DNA from: Granulosicoccus sp965214025
Lineage (GTDB): Bacteria > Pseudomonadota > Gammaproteobacteria > Granulosicoccales > Granulosicoccaceae
Assembly (NCBI GenBank): GCA_965214025.1
Contig: CBDCAW010000003.1
Location: 1 to 64,000 of the forward strand
Direction: 5' to 3'
Length of the DNA: 64,000 bases
Shown here: piece by piece, positions 10,285 through 19,082 of the stretch
How positions within the stretch are numbered: the stretch's first letter is position 1
Layout of the letters: every line of letters starts with the position of its first letter
The notes under the pieces: generated by a model
Database searches by the model: none
What the model was told of the DNA's origin: nothing
Seen by the model: only the letters and a program-made list of their open reading frames with translations
Position numbers and translations under genes: made by a program

Positions 10285-13116
10285 TTGGATCGAATACGTA
10301 TACGAGGTGCGCGCACCCACAACCTGAAGAACATCGATGCCGACCTGCCTCGCGACAGCTTGATCGTGATAACCGGCCTGTCGGGGTCCGGCAAGTCATC
10401 ACTGGCCTTCGATACCCTGTTCGCCGAAGGCCAGCGGCGCTACGTCGAATCGCTTTCCGCCTATGCCCGGCAGTTCCTGTCGGTCATGGAAAAGCCGGAT
10501 GTCGACCTGATCGACGGCCTGTCGCCCGCGATCGCGATCGAGCAGAAATCCACATCCCACAACCCACGCTCCACCGTCGGCACCATTACCGAGGTGTCCG
10601 ACTACCTGCGCCTGCTGTTCGCACGCGCCGGCACGCCGACCTGCCCGGTCCATGGTGGATCACTGGCAGCTCAGACCATCAGCCAGATGGTGGACCATAT
10701 CCTGGCGCAACCCGTTGGCCAGGCCCTGGCGCTGCTCGCACCGATGGTGCGCGATCGCAAGGGCGATCATGCCACGGTGCTGGAGCGACTGAGAGCTCAG
10801 GGCTACCTGCGGGCACGCATCGATGGAGTGATCACCGATCTGGATGGTGACATCACGCTGAAGGCATCGCAGAAGCACACCATCGACGTGGTCGTCGACC
10901 GTTTCAAGGTGCGTGATGACCTGGGCCTGCGGCTGGCCGAATCGCTGGAAACCGCCACCGCACTGGGTGAAGGCTCCGCCATGGCCACACCACTCGACGG
11001 CAGCGGCGAAGACACCGTGTTCTCCACCCGCTTCGCCTGTCCGGTGTGCGGTTACTCGGTACCCGAACTACAACCCCGGGCATTCTCGTTCAACAGCCCG
11101 CAGGGCGCCTGCCCTGATTGCGATGGTCTCGGCGTCAGTCAGTATTTCGACCCGGAACGCATCATCACCAACCCCGGCGTGAGCCTGGCAGAGGGTGCCA
11201 TTCGTGGCTGGGACCGGAAGAACGCTTACTATTTCGCCATGATCTCCTCACTCGCCGGACACTATGGATTCAAGGTCGACACACCGTTTGAGAAACTCGA
11301 CGAAGCTCACCGGGACAAGGTTCTGCTCGGTAGCGGCAATGAGGAGATACGCTTCGTCTATCTCAGTGAGCGCGGCAAGGCCTCGCGCGAATCCGTGCAC
11401 CCGTTCGAAGGCATCATCCCGAACCTGACCCGGCGTTACCGCGAAACCGAATCGAACGCGGTGCGCGAGGAGCTCGGCAAGCTGCTCTCCTCGCAAACAT
11501 GTCAGAGCTGCCACGGTGCCAGACTGAACGAGGCCGCGCGCCATGTGTTGCTCGCCGGGCACACGTTGCCGGGCATCACCCAACTGGCCATCGGCGAGGC
11601 ACATCATCTGATCGAGACGCTGGCGCTGACCGGCCAGCGCAAGGAGATCGCCGACAAGATCACACGGGAAATCGGCCAGCGGCTGAGTTTTCTCGTCAAC
11701 GTCGGCCTCGACTACCTGTCACTGGATCGCAGCGCCGATACGCTCTCCGGTGGCGAGGCACAACGTATCCGACTGGCCAGCCAGATCGGCGCAGGGTTGA
11801 TGGGCGTGATGTACGTGCTCGATGAGCCTTCCATCGGCCTGCACCAGCGCGACAACGACAAGCTGCTCGGCACACTGAACTACCTGCGCGACCTGGGCAA
11901 TACGGTTATCGTCGTGGAGCACGATGAAGACGCGATCCGCGCTGCGGACCACGTGCTCGACATCGGCCCCGGTGCGGGCGTGCATGGCGGGCAGATCATC
12001 GCCTCCGGCACGCCCGCCGACATCATGGCCACGCCTGCCTCCCTCACCGGTCAGTATCTCAACGGAACCCTGAGCATCGCGATTCCCACTCGGGTAAAGC
12101 CCGGCAAGCAATGGATCAGCATCAAGGGCGCCACCGGCAACAACTTGAAGCAGGTGAATGCCCGCATTCCGCACGGCCTGCTGACAGTGGTCACCGGCGT
12201 ATCGGGCTCCGGCAAGTCCACGTTGATCAACGACACGCTCTACCGGCATGCCGCGGCTGCTATCAACCGGAGCAAGCGACCGAGCGCTCCGCTGAAGGGC
12301 TTCAGCGGACTGGGCAAACTCGACCAGATCGTCGCTATCGATCAGAGCGCAATCGGACGCACGCCGCGTAGCAATCCCGCCACCTATGCCGGCCTGTTCA
12401 CACCTATCCGCGAGTTGTTCGCAGGCACCCGCGAGGCCCGTTCCCGCGGTTATCAGAACGGGCGCTTCAGCTTCAATGTACGTGGCGGTCGCTGCGAGGC
12501 GTGTCAGGGCGACGGCTTGATCAAGGTGGAAATGCACTTTCTGCCCGACGTGTACGTGCCCTGCGATGTGTGCCAGGGCCAGCGTTACAACCGCGAGACC
12601 CTCGACATCCGCTACAAGGGCTGCAGTATCCACGACGTGCTGGAGATGACGGTGGAACAGGCCTTCGCGTTCTTCGCGGCAGTGCCCAACCTGCATCGCA
12701 AACTAGCCACCCTGATGGATGTGGGCCTCTCCTACATCACGCTGGGCCAGAACGCGACCACGCTCTCCGGTGGTGAGGCACAGCGCATCAAGCTGGCCCG
12801 CGAGCTGTCCAGGCGAGATACCGGCAATACCCTCTACATTCTCGATGAACCGACCACGGGCTTGCATTTCGAGGATGTGAAGGCGCTGCTCGCCGTGTTG
12901 CAGCGGCTGCGCGATGCGAAGAACACCCTCGTGGTCATCGAGCACAATCTCGACGTGATCAAGACCGCCGACTGGGTGATCGACATGGGCCCGGAAGGCG
13001 GCAACGGTGGCGGCGAGGTCGTTGCCTGTGGTACGCCGGAAGACATCGTTGCCTGCCAGGGTTCGTATACCGGGCATTACCTGAAACGCCAGCTGGGCAG
13101 TGGCGATGTCGGCTAA
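10285..13116 (+). CDS. uvrA: UvrABC excinuclease subunit A
   Basis: 943 residues, the usual length (E. coli 940). It recognises bulky DNA lesions as a dimer and loads UvrB in nucleotide excision repair. It has two ABC ATPase halves: Walker A GLSGSGKSS near residue 31 and GVSGSGKST near 638; signatures LSGGEAQRIRLA near 486 and LSGGEAQRIKLA near 827. Zinc modules are CPVC...CPDC near 251-278 and CEAC...CDVC near 736-765. The start is TTG at 10285: MDRIRIRGARTHNLKNID aligns with the conserved N-terminus and no ATG fits. No LexA-type CTG-N10-CAG box is evident just upstream, so it may depend on the promoter of the peptide-binding protein gene. Confidence 0.98.
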   Translation: MDRIRIRGARTHNLKNIDADLPRDSLIVITGLSGSGKSSLAFDTLFAEGQRRYVESLSAYARQFLSVMEKPDVDLIDGLSPAIAIEQKSTSHNPRSTVGTITEVSDYLRLLFARAGTPTCPVHGGSLAAQTISQMVDHILAQPVGQALALLAPMVRDRKGDHATVLERLRAQGYLRARIDGVITDLDGDITLKASQKHTIDVVVDRFKVRDDLGLRLAESLETATALGEGSAMATPLDGSGEDTVFSTRFACPVCGYSVPELQPRAFSFNSPQGACPDCDGLGVSQYFDPERIITNPGVSLAEGAIRGWDRKNAYYFAMISSLAGHYGFKVDTPFEKLDEAHRDKVLLGSGNEEIRFVYLSERGKASRESVHPFEGIIPNLTRRYRETESNAVREELGKLLSSQTCQSCHGARLNEAARHVLLAGHTLPGITQLAIGEAHHLIETLALTGQRKEIADKITREIGQRLSFLVNVGLDYLSLDRSADTLSGGEAQRIRLASQIGAGLMGVMYVLDEPSIGLHQRDNDKLLGTLNYLRDLGNTVIVVEHDEDAIRAADHVLDIGPGAGVHGGQIIASGTPADIMATPASLTGQYLNGTLSIAIPTRVKPGKQWISIKGATGNNLKQVNARIPHGLLTVVTGVSGSGKSTLINDTLYRHAAAAINRSKRPSAPLKGFSGLGKLDQIVAIDQSAIGRTPRSNPATYAGLFTPIRELFAGTREARSRGYQNGRFSFNVRGGRCEACQGDGLIKVEMHFLPDVYVPCDVCQGQRYNRETLDIRYKGCSIHDVLEMTVEQAFAFFAAVPNLHRKLATLMDVGLSYITLGQNATTLSGGEAQRIKLARELSRRDTGNTLYILDEPTTGLHFEDVKALLAVLQRLRDAKNTLVVIEHNLDVIKTADWVIDMGPEGGNGGGEVVACGTPEDIVACQGSYTGHYLKRQLGSGDVG

Positions 13117-13211
13117 GGCCGCGATTTTCATGCCAGAACATGGAACTTCATCGCCGTTGGTGGCTGCACACGCAGTCTGATAGCCAGTATTCGGCCGGAA
13201 AAGACTAGCGC

Positions 13212-15659
13212 ATGTCCACTTTGAATCTCGAACGCCTGCTAAGCCCGCGCGCCATCGCACTGCTGGGAGCGAGCAGCCGATCTGGCTCGCCGGGCCATGC
13301 GCTGGCCCGCAATCTGATCGCGCAAGCGTTTCGTGGTTCGCTGTACTTCGTCAACCCCCACTACCAGGAAGTGCTCGACGTACCTTGCCACCCGATGCTG
13401 TCGGCACTGCCGGAAACACCGGATCTGGTACTGTTCAGCGCACCGGTCGCGTTGCTGGAGCGCACTCTCACGGAGTGCCATGCCTGCGGTATAAAGGTGG
13501 TAATGCTGATGCCGCCGATGCTACCGGGCAGCATCGCGATCGCCCTGGCCCGAACGCTGTCCATCCGCCTGCTGGGCCCGTACAGTGCCGGGCTGGTCCG
13601 CCCTCATCTCGGTCTCAACGCCACCTTTTCGGAAAATCGGATCAGCACCGGTTCGTTGGCGCTGATCACTCAGTCGACGTCGCTGGGCGCCGCGATCATG
13701 GATTGGGCGGACGCTGCCGGAGTCGGGCTGTCGGCACTGCTCTCCAGCGGTGACGAATGCGATGTCAGCCTGGCGGATCTCATCGACGTGCTGGCCGAAG
13801 ATCATCGCACTCGCGCGATCATCATCTACCTGGATCGTATCCGCGATACCCGGGCATTTCTCAGCGCCATCGGTGCCGCCGCGCGCATCAAGCCGGTGGT
13901 GGTCATGAAGCCGACCCATGCGGATGCCGCCTTCTGTGATGTCGATGAGCATACCGGTGAGGTGCGTTCCAGCGGGCCGGCCTTCGATGCGGCGCTGGCC
14001 AGGGCCGGGGTGGTGCGTATCCGCACCTTCAGCAATCTGTTCGCCGCTGCCAAGATCCTCGCACAGAAAACCCGTATCAAGGGACGGCGGTTGGCGATCG
14101 TCAGCAACGGTGCCGCACCTGCCCTGCTGGCGTGCGAACGCGTCGAGGCCAAGGGTTTCACGGTGCCTCGCCTTTCGGACGAGGTACGAAATAAGCTGGC
14201 ACCCGATAGTTCCCGGGTCGCCAATGGGTACAACCCGGTGATTCTACGCGAGACCGGGTCACTGGCCGATCGCTATCGCGATACCGTCGAGGCCTTGCAG
14301 GGCTCGAACGAGTTCGATGCGATTTTGGTGATTCACCTGCCAGACAGCCGCACCGATCCGATGGACAGTGCCGAGGCGATCATCGCCTGCCTGCCGAGCC
14401 GTGTACCCCTGCTTACCTGCTGGATGGGCGATCGCCTGATCAGCAGCTCGCGGCAGGCGCTGGTCGCGGCCGGACTTGCAAGTTTTCGTACGCCAGAGGC
14501 CGCAGTGGACGGTGTCGATTTCCTGATTCGCCATCACACCAGCCAGCAGCTGCTGTTGCAGCTGCCCAACCCCGCCTCTCGCCGCACCCGCTCCGATCCG
14601 CAAACGGCGCGGAAGCTGATCCGACGCCAGCTCGAACGCGGTCGTCGCGTGTTGCCGAATGCGATGACGAACCGTCTGCTCAGGCATTTCGGTATCGATG
14701 TCGACACCGGTAGCCCCGTCGACTCGGTAGCAGGCGATCCGGCCGACAGCCGGCGCTTCGTTCTGAGCTTGCATCGCGACGCCACCTTCGGGCCGGTGAT
14801 CTCGCTCGCCATTCATGGTGATGCGGCCATTCAACTACCCGCGCTCGTGCAACTGCCACCACTGAACCGGTTTCTTATCGACGACCTGCTCGACCAGTGG
14901 CCGATCGGCCGCTACCTGGGCCCCATCCGAGGCCTGCCCGAAATTGACCGAAGTGGCCTCGGTCATGTGCTCAGGCAAGTATCGGAAATCGCCTGTGAGC
15001 TTCCTGATGTCCATGCGCTGAGTGTCGGTCAGCTACTGGTCACGGAAGGTCGAGCCTGCGCCCGGGAAGTACGGATCGTCGCCGAACATTCGACGGGAGT
15101 GGGCGAGTACGACCATCTGGCGATTCACCCGTATCCCTGGAACTGGGTCAGGTCTTTCGAACCTCGGCAGGGAAATCGAATCACCCTGCGCCCTATCCGG
15201 CCCGAAGACGGTGAATCGATGCAGACACTGGTGCGCAGCATGTCGGCCGAGTCACGCTACTTTCGATTCATGCATTCCCTGCGTGAACTTTCACCGCAGC
15301 TGATCGCACAGTTCACCCGGCTGGACTACGATCGTCAGATGGCCTTCGTGGCCGAGGCACCCGCAGGCGGCATCGCCGGCATCAGCAGCTATGTGATCAG
15401 CAGCGACCACCGGTCGGCCGAGTTCGCGCTGGCGGTGGCGGAAGACAGCAAGCGGCAGGGGCTGGGCAAGGCGCTGATGCGGCTGCTTGCCGAGCACGCT
15501 CGGAAGCATCAGGTACATCAGCTGGAGGGCATGGTGCTGCGCGAGAATCAGGGTATGCGCAAGCTGATGGAGAGCCTCGGTTTCAGCGAAAGCGGTGACC
15601 CCGAAGACCGGGAAGTCGTGGTGTGTCGGCTGGATCTGCGCTCACGGCTTGCAAGCTGA
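13212..15659 (+). CDS. Pat/PatZ-type protein lysine acetyltransferase
   Basis: 815 residues. The first ~640 resemble NDP-forming acyl-CoA synthetase: CoA-binding Rossmann start SPRAIALLGASSRSG, a succinyl-CoA-ligase-like middle with IVSNGAAPALLA, and a degraded ATP-grasp part. From about residue 655 a GNAT acetyltransferase domain follows (ITLRPIRPEDGE...KRQGLGKALMRLL). This order matches PatZ (YfiQ), which acetylates acetyl-CoA synthetase and other enzymes. In that family the synthetase part is a sensor, not a catalyst. It stands alone 95 bases behind uvrA and is convergent with the sugar transporter operon. Confidence 0.88.
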   Translation: MSTLNLERLLSPRAIALLGASSRSGSPGHALARNLIAQAFRGSLYFVNPHYQEVLDVPCHPMLSALPETPDLVLFSAPVALLERTLTECHACGIKVVMLMPPMLPGSIAIALARTLSIRLLGPYSAGLVRPHLGLNATFSENRISTGSLALITQSTSLGAAIMDWADAAGVGLSALLSSGDECDVSLADLIDVLAEDHRTRAIIIYLDRIRDTRAFLSAIGAAARIKPVVVMKPTHADAAFCDVDEHTGEVRSSGPAFDAALARAGVVRIRTFSNLFAAAKILAQKTRIKGRRLAIVSNGAAPALLACERVEAKGFTVPRLSDEVRNKLAPDSSRVANGYNPVILRETGSLADRYRDTVEALQGSNEFDAILVIHLPDSRTDPMDSAEAIIACLPSRVPLLTCWMGDRLISSSRQALVAAGLASFRTPEAAVDGVDFLIRHHTSQQLLLQLPNPASRRTRSDPQTARKLIRRQLERGRRVLPNAMTNRLLRHFGIDVDTGSPVDSVAGDPADSRRFVLSLHRDATFGPVISLAIHGDAAIQLPALVQLPPLNRFLIDDLLDQWPIGRYLGPIRGLPEIDRSGLGHVLRQVSEIACELPDVHALSVGQLLVTEGRACAREVRIVAEHSTGVGEYDHLAIHPYPWNWVRSFEPRQGNRITLRPIRPEDGESMQTLVRSMSAESRYFRFMHSLRELSPQLIAQFTRLDYDRQMAFVAEAPAGGIAGISSYVISSDHRSAEFALAVAEDSKRQGLGKALMRLLAEHARKHQVHQLEGMVLRENQGMRKLMESLGFSESGDPEDREVVVCRLDLRSRLAS

Positions 15660-15684
15660 CCCGGTTTCGCGCTGTACCGACAGT

Positions 15685-15726
15685 CCGATGACGGCAGCGA
15701 CCAAGAGGTACTGCCCCGCTCATCGG
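15685..15726. terminator. Inverted repeat between convergent genes, possible two-way terminator
   Basis: CCGATGA-CGGCAG pairs with CTGCC-CCGC-TCATCGG around a 13-base loop. It lies between the stops of the acetyltransferase and frcA-like genes. No T-tract follows on either strand, so termination strength is uncertain. Confidence 0.45.
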
Positions 15727-15738
15727 TGTGGCCGAAAA

Positions 15739-16539
15739 TCAGGTAGTCCCTGCCACTGGCGCTGGCTTGTCTTCCGGCGACATGGCCCCGGTCATCAATG
15801 CCACAGCATCCGACATCGAATACTCCTTCGGGTCCACCACGCACAGCCGCTTGCCCAGCCGGTGCACATGGATGCGGTCGGCCACCTCGAACACGGCCGG
15901 CATGTTATGCGAAATCAACACGATCGGCATGCCTTTCGAGCTCACTTCCTGAATGAGCTCGAGCACCTTGCGCGACTCCTTTACACCCAATGCGGCCGTT
16001 GGCTCATCCATGATGATGACCTTCGAGCCGAAGGCCGCCGCGCGTGCCACAGCCACACCCTGTCTCTGCCCACCGGACAGGGTTTCGACCATCTGGTTGA
16101 TGTCCTGGATGGTCAGCAGACCCAGTTCCGAGAGCTTTTCGCGAGCGATCTTCTGCATCTGCTTGCGATCCGTGGTGCGCAGCCACTTACCGGCGAAACC
16201 CTGGCTCCGAATTTCTCGACCGAGAAACATGTTGTCGGCGATCGACAGGGCCGGAGACAGGGCCAGGTTCTGGTAGACACACTCGATGCCGGCGTTGCGT
16301 GCATCCATCGGCGAGCGAAAGGTCACCTTCTTGCCATCGAGCTTCACCTCGCCCGAATCCGGGATGGTCGCGCCGGATAGCGCCTTGATCAACGACGACT
16401 TGCCAGCGCCGTTGTCGCCGATGACGGCGAGCACTTCACCTGGGTAAAGTTCGAAGTCTGCGTTATCCAGCGCGGTGACACGGCCATAGCGCTTCACCAG
16501 ATTCCGCCCGGTGAGTACCGGTTCGACTTGCGTGTTCAT
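15739..16539 (-). CDS. frcA: Sugar ABC importer ATP-binding protein, FrcA-like
   Basis: 266 residues, one ATPase domain as in FrcA rather than the doubled RbsA form. Walker A GDNGAGKSS, signature LSGGQRQGVAVARA, Walker B VIIMDEPTAALG, switch His in VLISHN. It powers uptake by the FrcC permease. ATG 16539 has AGG 7 bases upstream; the sequence MNTQVEPVL then enters the conserved ATPase start. The start codon overlaps the stop of an upstream 17-codon ORF as ATGA, part of a repeated junction described separately. Gene order on the minus strand is binding protein, permease, ATPase. Confidence 0.92.
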   Translation of the reverse strand: MNTQVEPVLTGRNLVKRYGRVTALDNADFELYPGEVLAVIGDNGAGKSSLIKALSGATIPDSGEVKLDGKKVTFRSPMDARNAGIECVYQNLALSPALSIADNMFLGREIRSQGFAGKWLRTTDRKQMQKIAREKLSELGLLTIQDINQMVETLSGGQRQGVAVARAAAFGSKVIIMDEPTAALGVKESRKVLELIQEVSSKGMPIVLISHNMPAVFEVADRIHVHRLGKRLCVVDPKEYSMSDAVALMTGAMSPEDKPAPVAGTT

Positions 16540-16589
16540 GAGCTCACCTTCCGTATCTCCTGCGCGTACCGGCATGATCTCGTGTTCAT
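16536..16589 (-). CDS. 17-codon micro-ORF in repeat, coupled to frcA
   Basis: ATG 16589 to TGA 16536-16538, encoding MNTRSCRYAQEIRKVSS. Its stop overlaps the frcA start as ATGA and its own start overlaps the stop of the preceding micro-ORF. It keeps a GGAAGGT site. It could act as a relay for ribosomes moving from frcC to frcA; the peptide itself looks like duplicated junction sequence without function of its own. Confidence 0.35.
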   Translation of the reverse strand: MNTRSCRYAQEIRKVSS

Positions 16590-16690
16590 GCGCTGACCTT
16601 CCGTATCCCCTGCCCGTACCGGCATGATCTCGTGTTCATGCGCTGACCTTCCGTATCCCCCGGCGCGTACCGGCATGATCTCGTGTTCAT
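16586..16690 (-). CDS. 34-codon micro-ORF in repeat, coupled to frcC stop
   Basis: ATG 16690 overlaps the frcC stop as ATGA. It encodes two 17-residue near-copies, each starting MNTRSCRY; the second ends IRKVSA, which is also the C-terminus of frcC. Its stop overlaps the next ATG. Translation is likely given the site GGAAGGT, but peptide function is doubtful. Confidence 0.35.
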   Translation of the reverse strand: MNTRSCRYAPGDTEGQRMNTRSCRYGQGIRKVSA

Positions 16691-17784
16691 GCGCTGACCT
16701 TCCGTATCCATTGATCGATCGCCACGGCAATGATGATCAGCCAGCCGATCGCGAACACCTGCCACAGGACGTCGACTCCCGCGATACGCAGACCCGACTG
16801 GAAGACGCCGACGATCAACGCTCCGATCAGCGGCCCGGCGATGGCACCGCGCCCGCCGAACAGCGAAATACCGCCGATTACCACAGCTGTTATCGACTGC
16901 AGGTTACCTTCATAGAAACTCTGCGGTGACACCGACCCCACCCGCCCGATGGAGGCCCAGGCTCCGATGGCACAGATGAAGCCCGCCAGCATGTAGACGG
17001 ACATCAATACCCGGTCGGTCTGAATGCCGGCCAGTTCCGCGGCATCCTTGTCGTCGCCCACCGCGTACACATGCCGACCCCAGGCCGTGCGGTTGAGCAG
17101 GAACCAGAGTACGGCGAAGATGAACACCATCAGCAACGAGCCATACGTGATCTGAGCGCCACCCACCCGGAAGCTCTCACCGAACACCTTCAACAACGGC
17201 GCCTCCTGATCGAGTGTCTGGCTGCGAATGGATTGTGCGCCGGAGAGCCACAGGTTCAGCGCGAAGAAGACGTTCCACGTACCGAGGGTGGCGATGAACG
17301 GAGGCAGCTTGACGCGGGTGATCAACCAGCCGTTCAGGCCGCCGGCGACGATGCCCGCCACCATGCCGATGGGCAGGGCAATGAGCACAGGCACGCCGAA
17401 TTGGGTAGCCAGCTTACCCATGATCACCGACACCAGCACCATGATGGCGGCGACCGACAGATCGATGCCGGCGGTGAGAATGATCAGGCTCTGTGCCGCG
17501 GCCAGGATGCCGATGATCGATACCTGCTGCAGGATGAGAGACAGGTTGAAGGGACTGAAGAATCTATCACCCGCCACCAGGCCGAAGCCGACCAGGCTGA
17601 CGGCGAGCACCAGTACGGGAATGAGTGTGGGGTAACTGTGCAGGAAACGCTGAATGGAGAGCAGCACCCCCCTGCGTGTATCCTCGAACTTCGCCGGAGC
17701 CGTGTCTGCACCCGATGTATCGGGCTCGGAATCAGCTGCCCGGTTCGCCGGTGGCTCGGCCGGCTGGGCGGAATCTGTAGTCAT
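16687..17784 (-). CDS. frcC: Sugar ABC importer permease, FrcC-like
   Basis: 365 residues, BPD_transp_2 family. A ~45-residue hydrophilic N-terminus precedes about ten membrane segments. Family motifs include LILTAGIDLSVAA, the NGWLITRVKLPPFIATLGT loop and the AVVIGGISLFGGRG stretch. It forms the inner-membrane channel for the sugar delivered by the FrcB-like protein. ATG 17784 has GAGG 7 bases upstream. Fructose/ribose/mannose-type sugars are the likely substrates from family resemblance; myo-inositol importers are close relatives, and inositol genes lie in this window. Confidence 0.92.
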   Translation of the reverse strand: MTTDSAQPAEPPANRAADSEPDTSGADTAPAKFEDTRRGVLLSIQRFLHSYPTLIPVLVLAVSLVGFGLVAGDRFFSPFNLSLILQQVSIIGILAAAQSLIILTAGIDLSVAAIMVLVSVIMGKLATQFGVPVLIALPIGMVAGIVAGGLNGWLITRVKLPPFIATLGTWNVFFALNLWLSGAQSIRSQTLDQEAPLLKVFGESFRVGGAQITYGSLLMVFIFAVLWFLLNRTAWGRHVYAVGDDKDAAELAGIQTDRVLMSVYMLAGFICAIGAWASIGRVGSVSPQSFYEGNLQSITAVVIGGISLFGGRGAIAGPLIGALIVGVFQSGLRIAGVDVLWQVFAIGWLIIIAVAIDQWIRKVSA

Positions 17785-17847
17785 CGAACTACCTCTGTCG
17801 GTGTGATCAGCGTGTCACGTGGCTCGGTGGATAACAAGGATGCGCCC

Positions 17848-17878
17848 GTGGCGGGTGCGTATCAAGCGCGCCCGCCAC
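17848..17878 (-). promoter_or_regulatory. Stem-loop between binding-protein and permease genes
   Basis: GTGGCGGG and CCCGCCAC form a perfect 8-bp stem with a 15-base loop in the 151-base gap behind frcB. Such structures often protect the upstream message and reduce read-through, which would give more binding protein than permease. Confidence 0.5.
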
Positions 17879-17935
17879 AGTGGCCGGGCGCATTCCGACA
17901 TCAGTGCAATGGAACGAGGGCCCGTTCCACCGCGA

Positions 17936-18958
17936 TCAGCCCCAGCACTGCTCCATCGCCTCGGCCGAGTCGATCGAGTCGATACCATCGACCGGCGCGT
18001 CGGTGACCAGAGTGACACCGGTATCGACGAAATCCTTGCCTTCGGTATTCTCTGGCTTGTTCCCCGAATTCGCGAACTCGACGATCGCTTCGACCCCCTT
18101 CGACGCCATCAGCAGCGGAAACTGCATGGACGTGGCACCGATTACCCCTTCGCTGACGTTCTTCACGCCCGGGCAACCGCCGTCCACCGAGACGATGGTG
18201 GCTGCGTCAGCCTTGCCACCCGCTTTCAGCGCTTCGTAGGCACCGGCCGCAGCGGGCTCGTTGATCGTGTAGACCAGGTTGACATCGGGGTCGATCTGCA
18301 GAAGGTTTTCCATCGCCGATCGCCCGCCCTGCTCGTTACCGTTGGTGACGTCATTGCCGACGATACGCTCGTCATCCTCGTCGCCGATCTTCTTCGGATC
18401 GTTGATTTCGATGCCGAAACCTTGCAGGAAGCCGTTGTTGCGCAGGTAGTCCACCGACACGCCCGACGGGTTCAGATCCAGTAGTGCGATCTTCGCATCG
18501 GCAGCTGCATCACCCATCGTTGCCTTGGCCCATTCACCGATCAGTACACCGGCCTGGAAATTGTCGGTGGCGAAGGTGGCATCTGCGGTATCTGCAGGGT
18601 CGAACGGCGTATCCAGCGCGATCACCAGGGCGCCGAACTCGCGTGCCTGCTTGATCACGGGCGCCAGTGCGCTCGAATCCGACGGGGTGATCAGAATGCC
18701 TTGCGCACCTGAAGCGAGGCAGGTTTCCACAGCGGCCACCTGAGACTCGACATCACCGTCCAGCTTGCCGGCGAAAGTCTGCAGCTCGACATCGTTCTCC
18801 TTGGCGGCCTTCAGCGCGCCTTCCTTCATCTTCACGAAGAAGGGATTCGTGTCTGTTTTCGTGATCAGGCACGCATTCACGGTATCGGCCTGCGCAAGCG
18901 GGCTGACGAGCGGCAGCGCGAGGAACAACGGGGCTATCCATGATCGATTGGACTTCAT
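17936..18958 (-). CDS. frcB: Sugar ABC importer periplasmic binding protein, FrcB-like
   Basis: 340 residues. Signal peptide of about 24 residues ending LAQA, then mature DTVNACLITKTDTNPFF, a Peripla_BP_4 (ribose-binding type) fold. Ligand-contact features include TNPFF, ALDTPFD and YTINEPAAAGAYEAL. GGAG lies 9 bases before ATG 18958. First gene of the minus-strand operon; its promoter faces that of the ROK regulator. The FrcB-FrcC-FrcA plus ROK arrangement resembles the rhizobial fructose system, from which the names are taken. Confidence 0.92.
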   Translation of the reverse strand: MKSNRSWIAPLFLALPLVSPLAQADTVNACLITKTDTNPFFVKMKEGALKAAKENDVELQTFAGKLDGDVESQVAAVETCLASGAQGILITPSDSSALAPVIKQAREFGALVIALDTPFDPADTADATFATDNFQAGVLIGEWAKATMGDAAADAKIALLDLNPSGVSVDYLRNNGFLQGFGIEINDPKKIGDEDDERIVGNDVTNGNEQGGRSAMENLLQIDPDVNLVYTINEPAAAGAYEALKAGGKADAATIVSVDGGCPGVKNVSEGVIGATSMQFPLLMASKGVEAIVEFANSGNKPENTEGKDFVDTGVTLVTDAPVDGIDSIDSAEAMEQCWG

Positions 18959-19002
18959 GCAATCTATCTCCAGTAGTTGATGGTCAAGTACCGGCAGAAT
19001 CG

Positions 19003-19019
19003 TAAATCACTAAGATTTA
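19003..19019. promoter_or_regulatory. Candidate ROK-regulator operator
   Basis: Perfect inverted repeat TAAATC-ACTAA-GATTTA in the AT-rich divergent space between the frcB-like and ROK genes. It touches the proposed -35 of the regulator promoter, so binding could control both directions. ROK repressors typically bind such divergent sites; this assignment is inferred from position. Confidence 0.5.
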
Positions 19020-19044
19020 TTTATCAACAATAATTCACTATACT
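19016..19044 (+). promoter_or_regulatory. Candidate promoter of ROK regulator gene
   Basis: -10 TATACT at 19039-19044 with a weak -35 TTTATT at 19016-19021, spacer 17. The strong -10 lies about 40 bases before the start codon. Confidence 0.45.
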
Positions 19045-19082
19045 TTTGCCACTAGCTACTCATTTGCAGCCATAGGGTGACC

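Larger units (their letters stand above)
16515..16709 (-). repeat. ~50-bp tandem repeats duplicating the frcC stop / frcA start junction
   Basis: Four copies spaced 51, 50 and 51 bases (GTACC landmarks at 16515, 16566, 16616 and 16667). On the minus strand each copy holds GGATACGGAAGGT (Shine-Dalgarno-like), then AGCGCATGA or AGCTCATGA and the first frcA-like codons ATGAACACG. The upstream-most copy is the real end of frcC; the downstream-most is the real start of frcA. The ancestral junction was probably a simple ATGA stop/start overlap. Confidence 0.85.
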
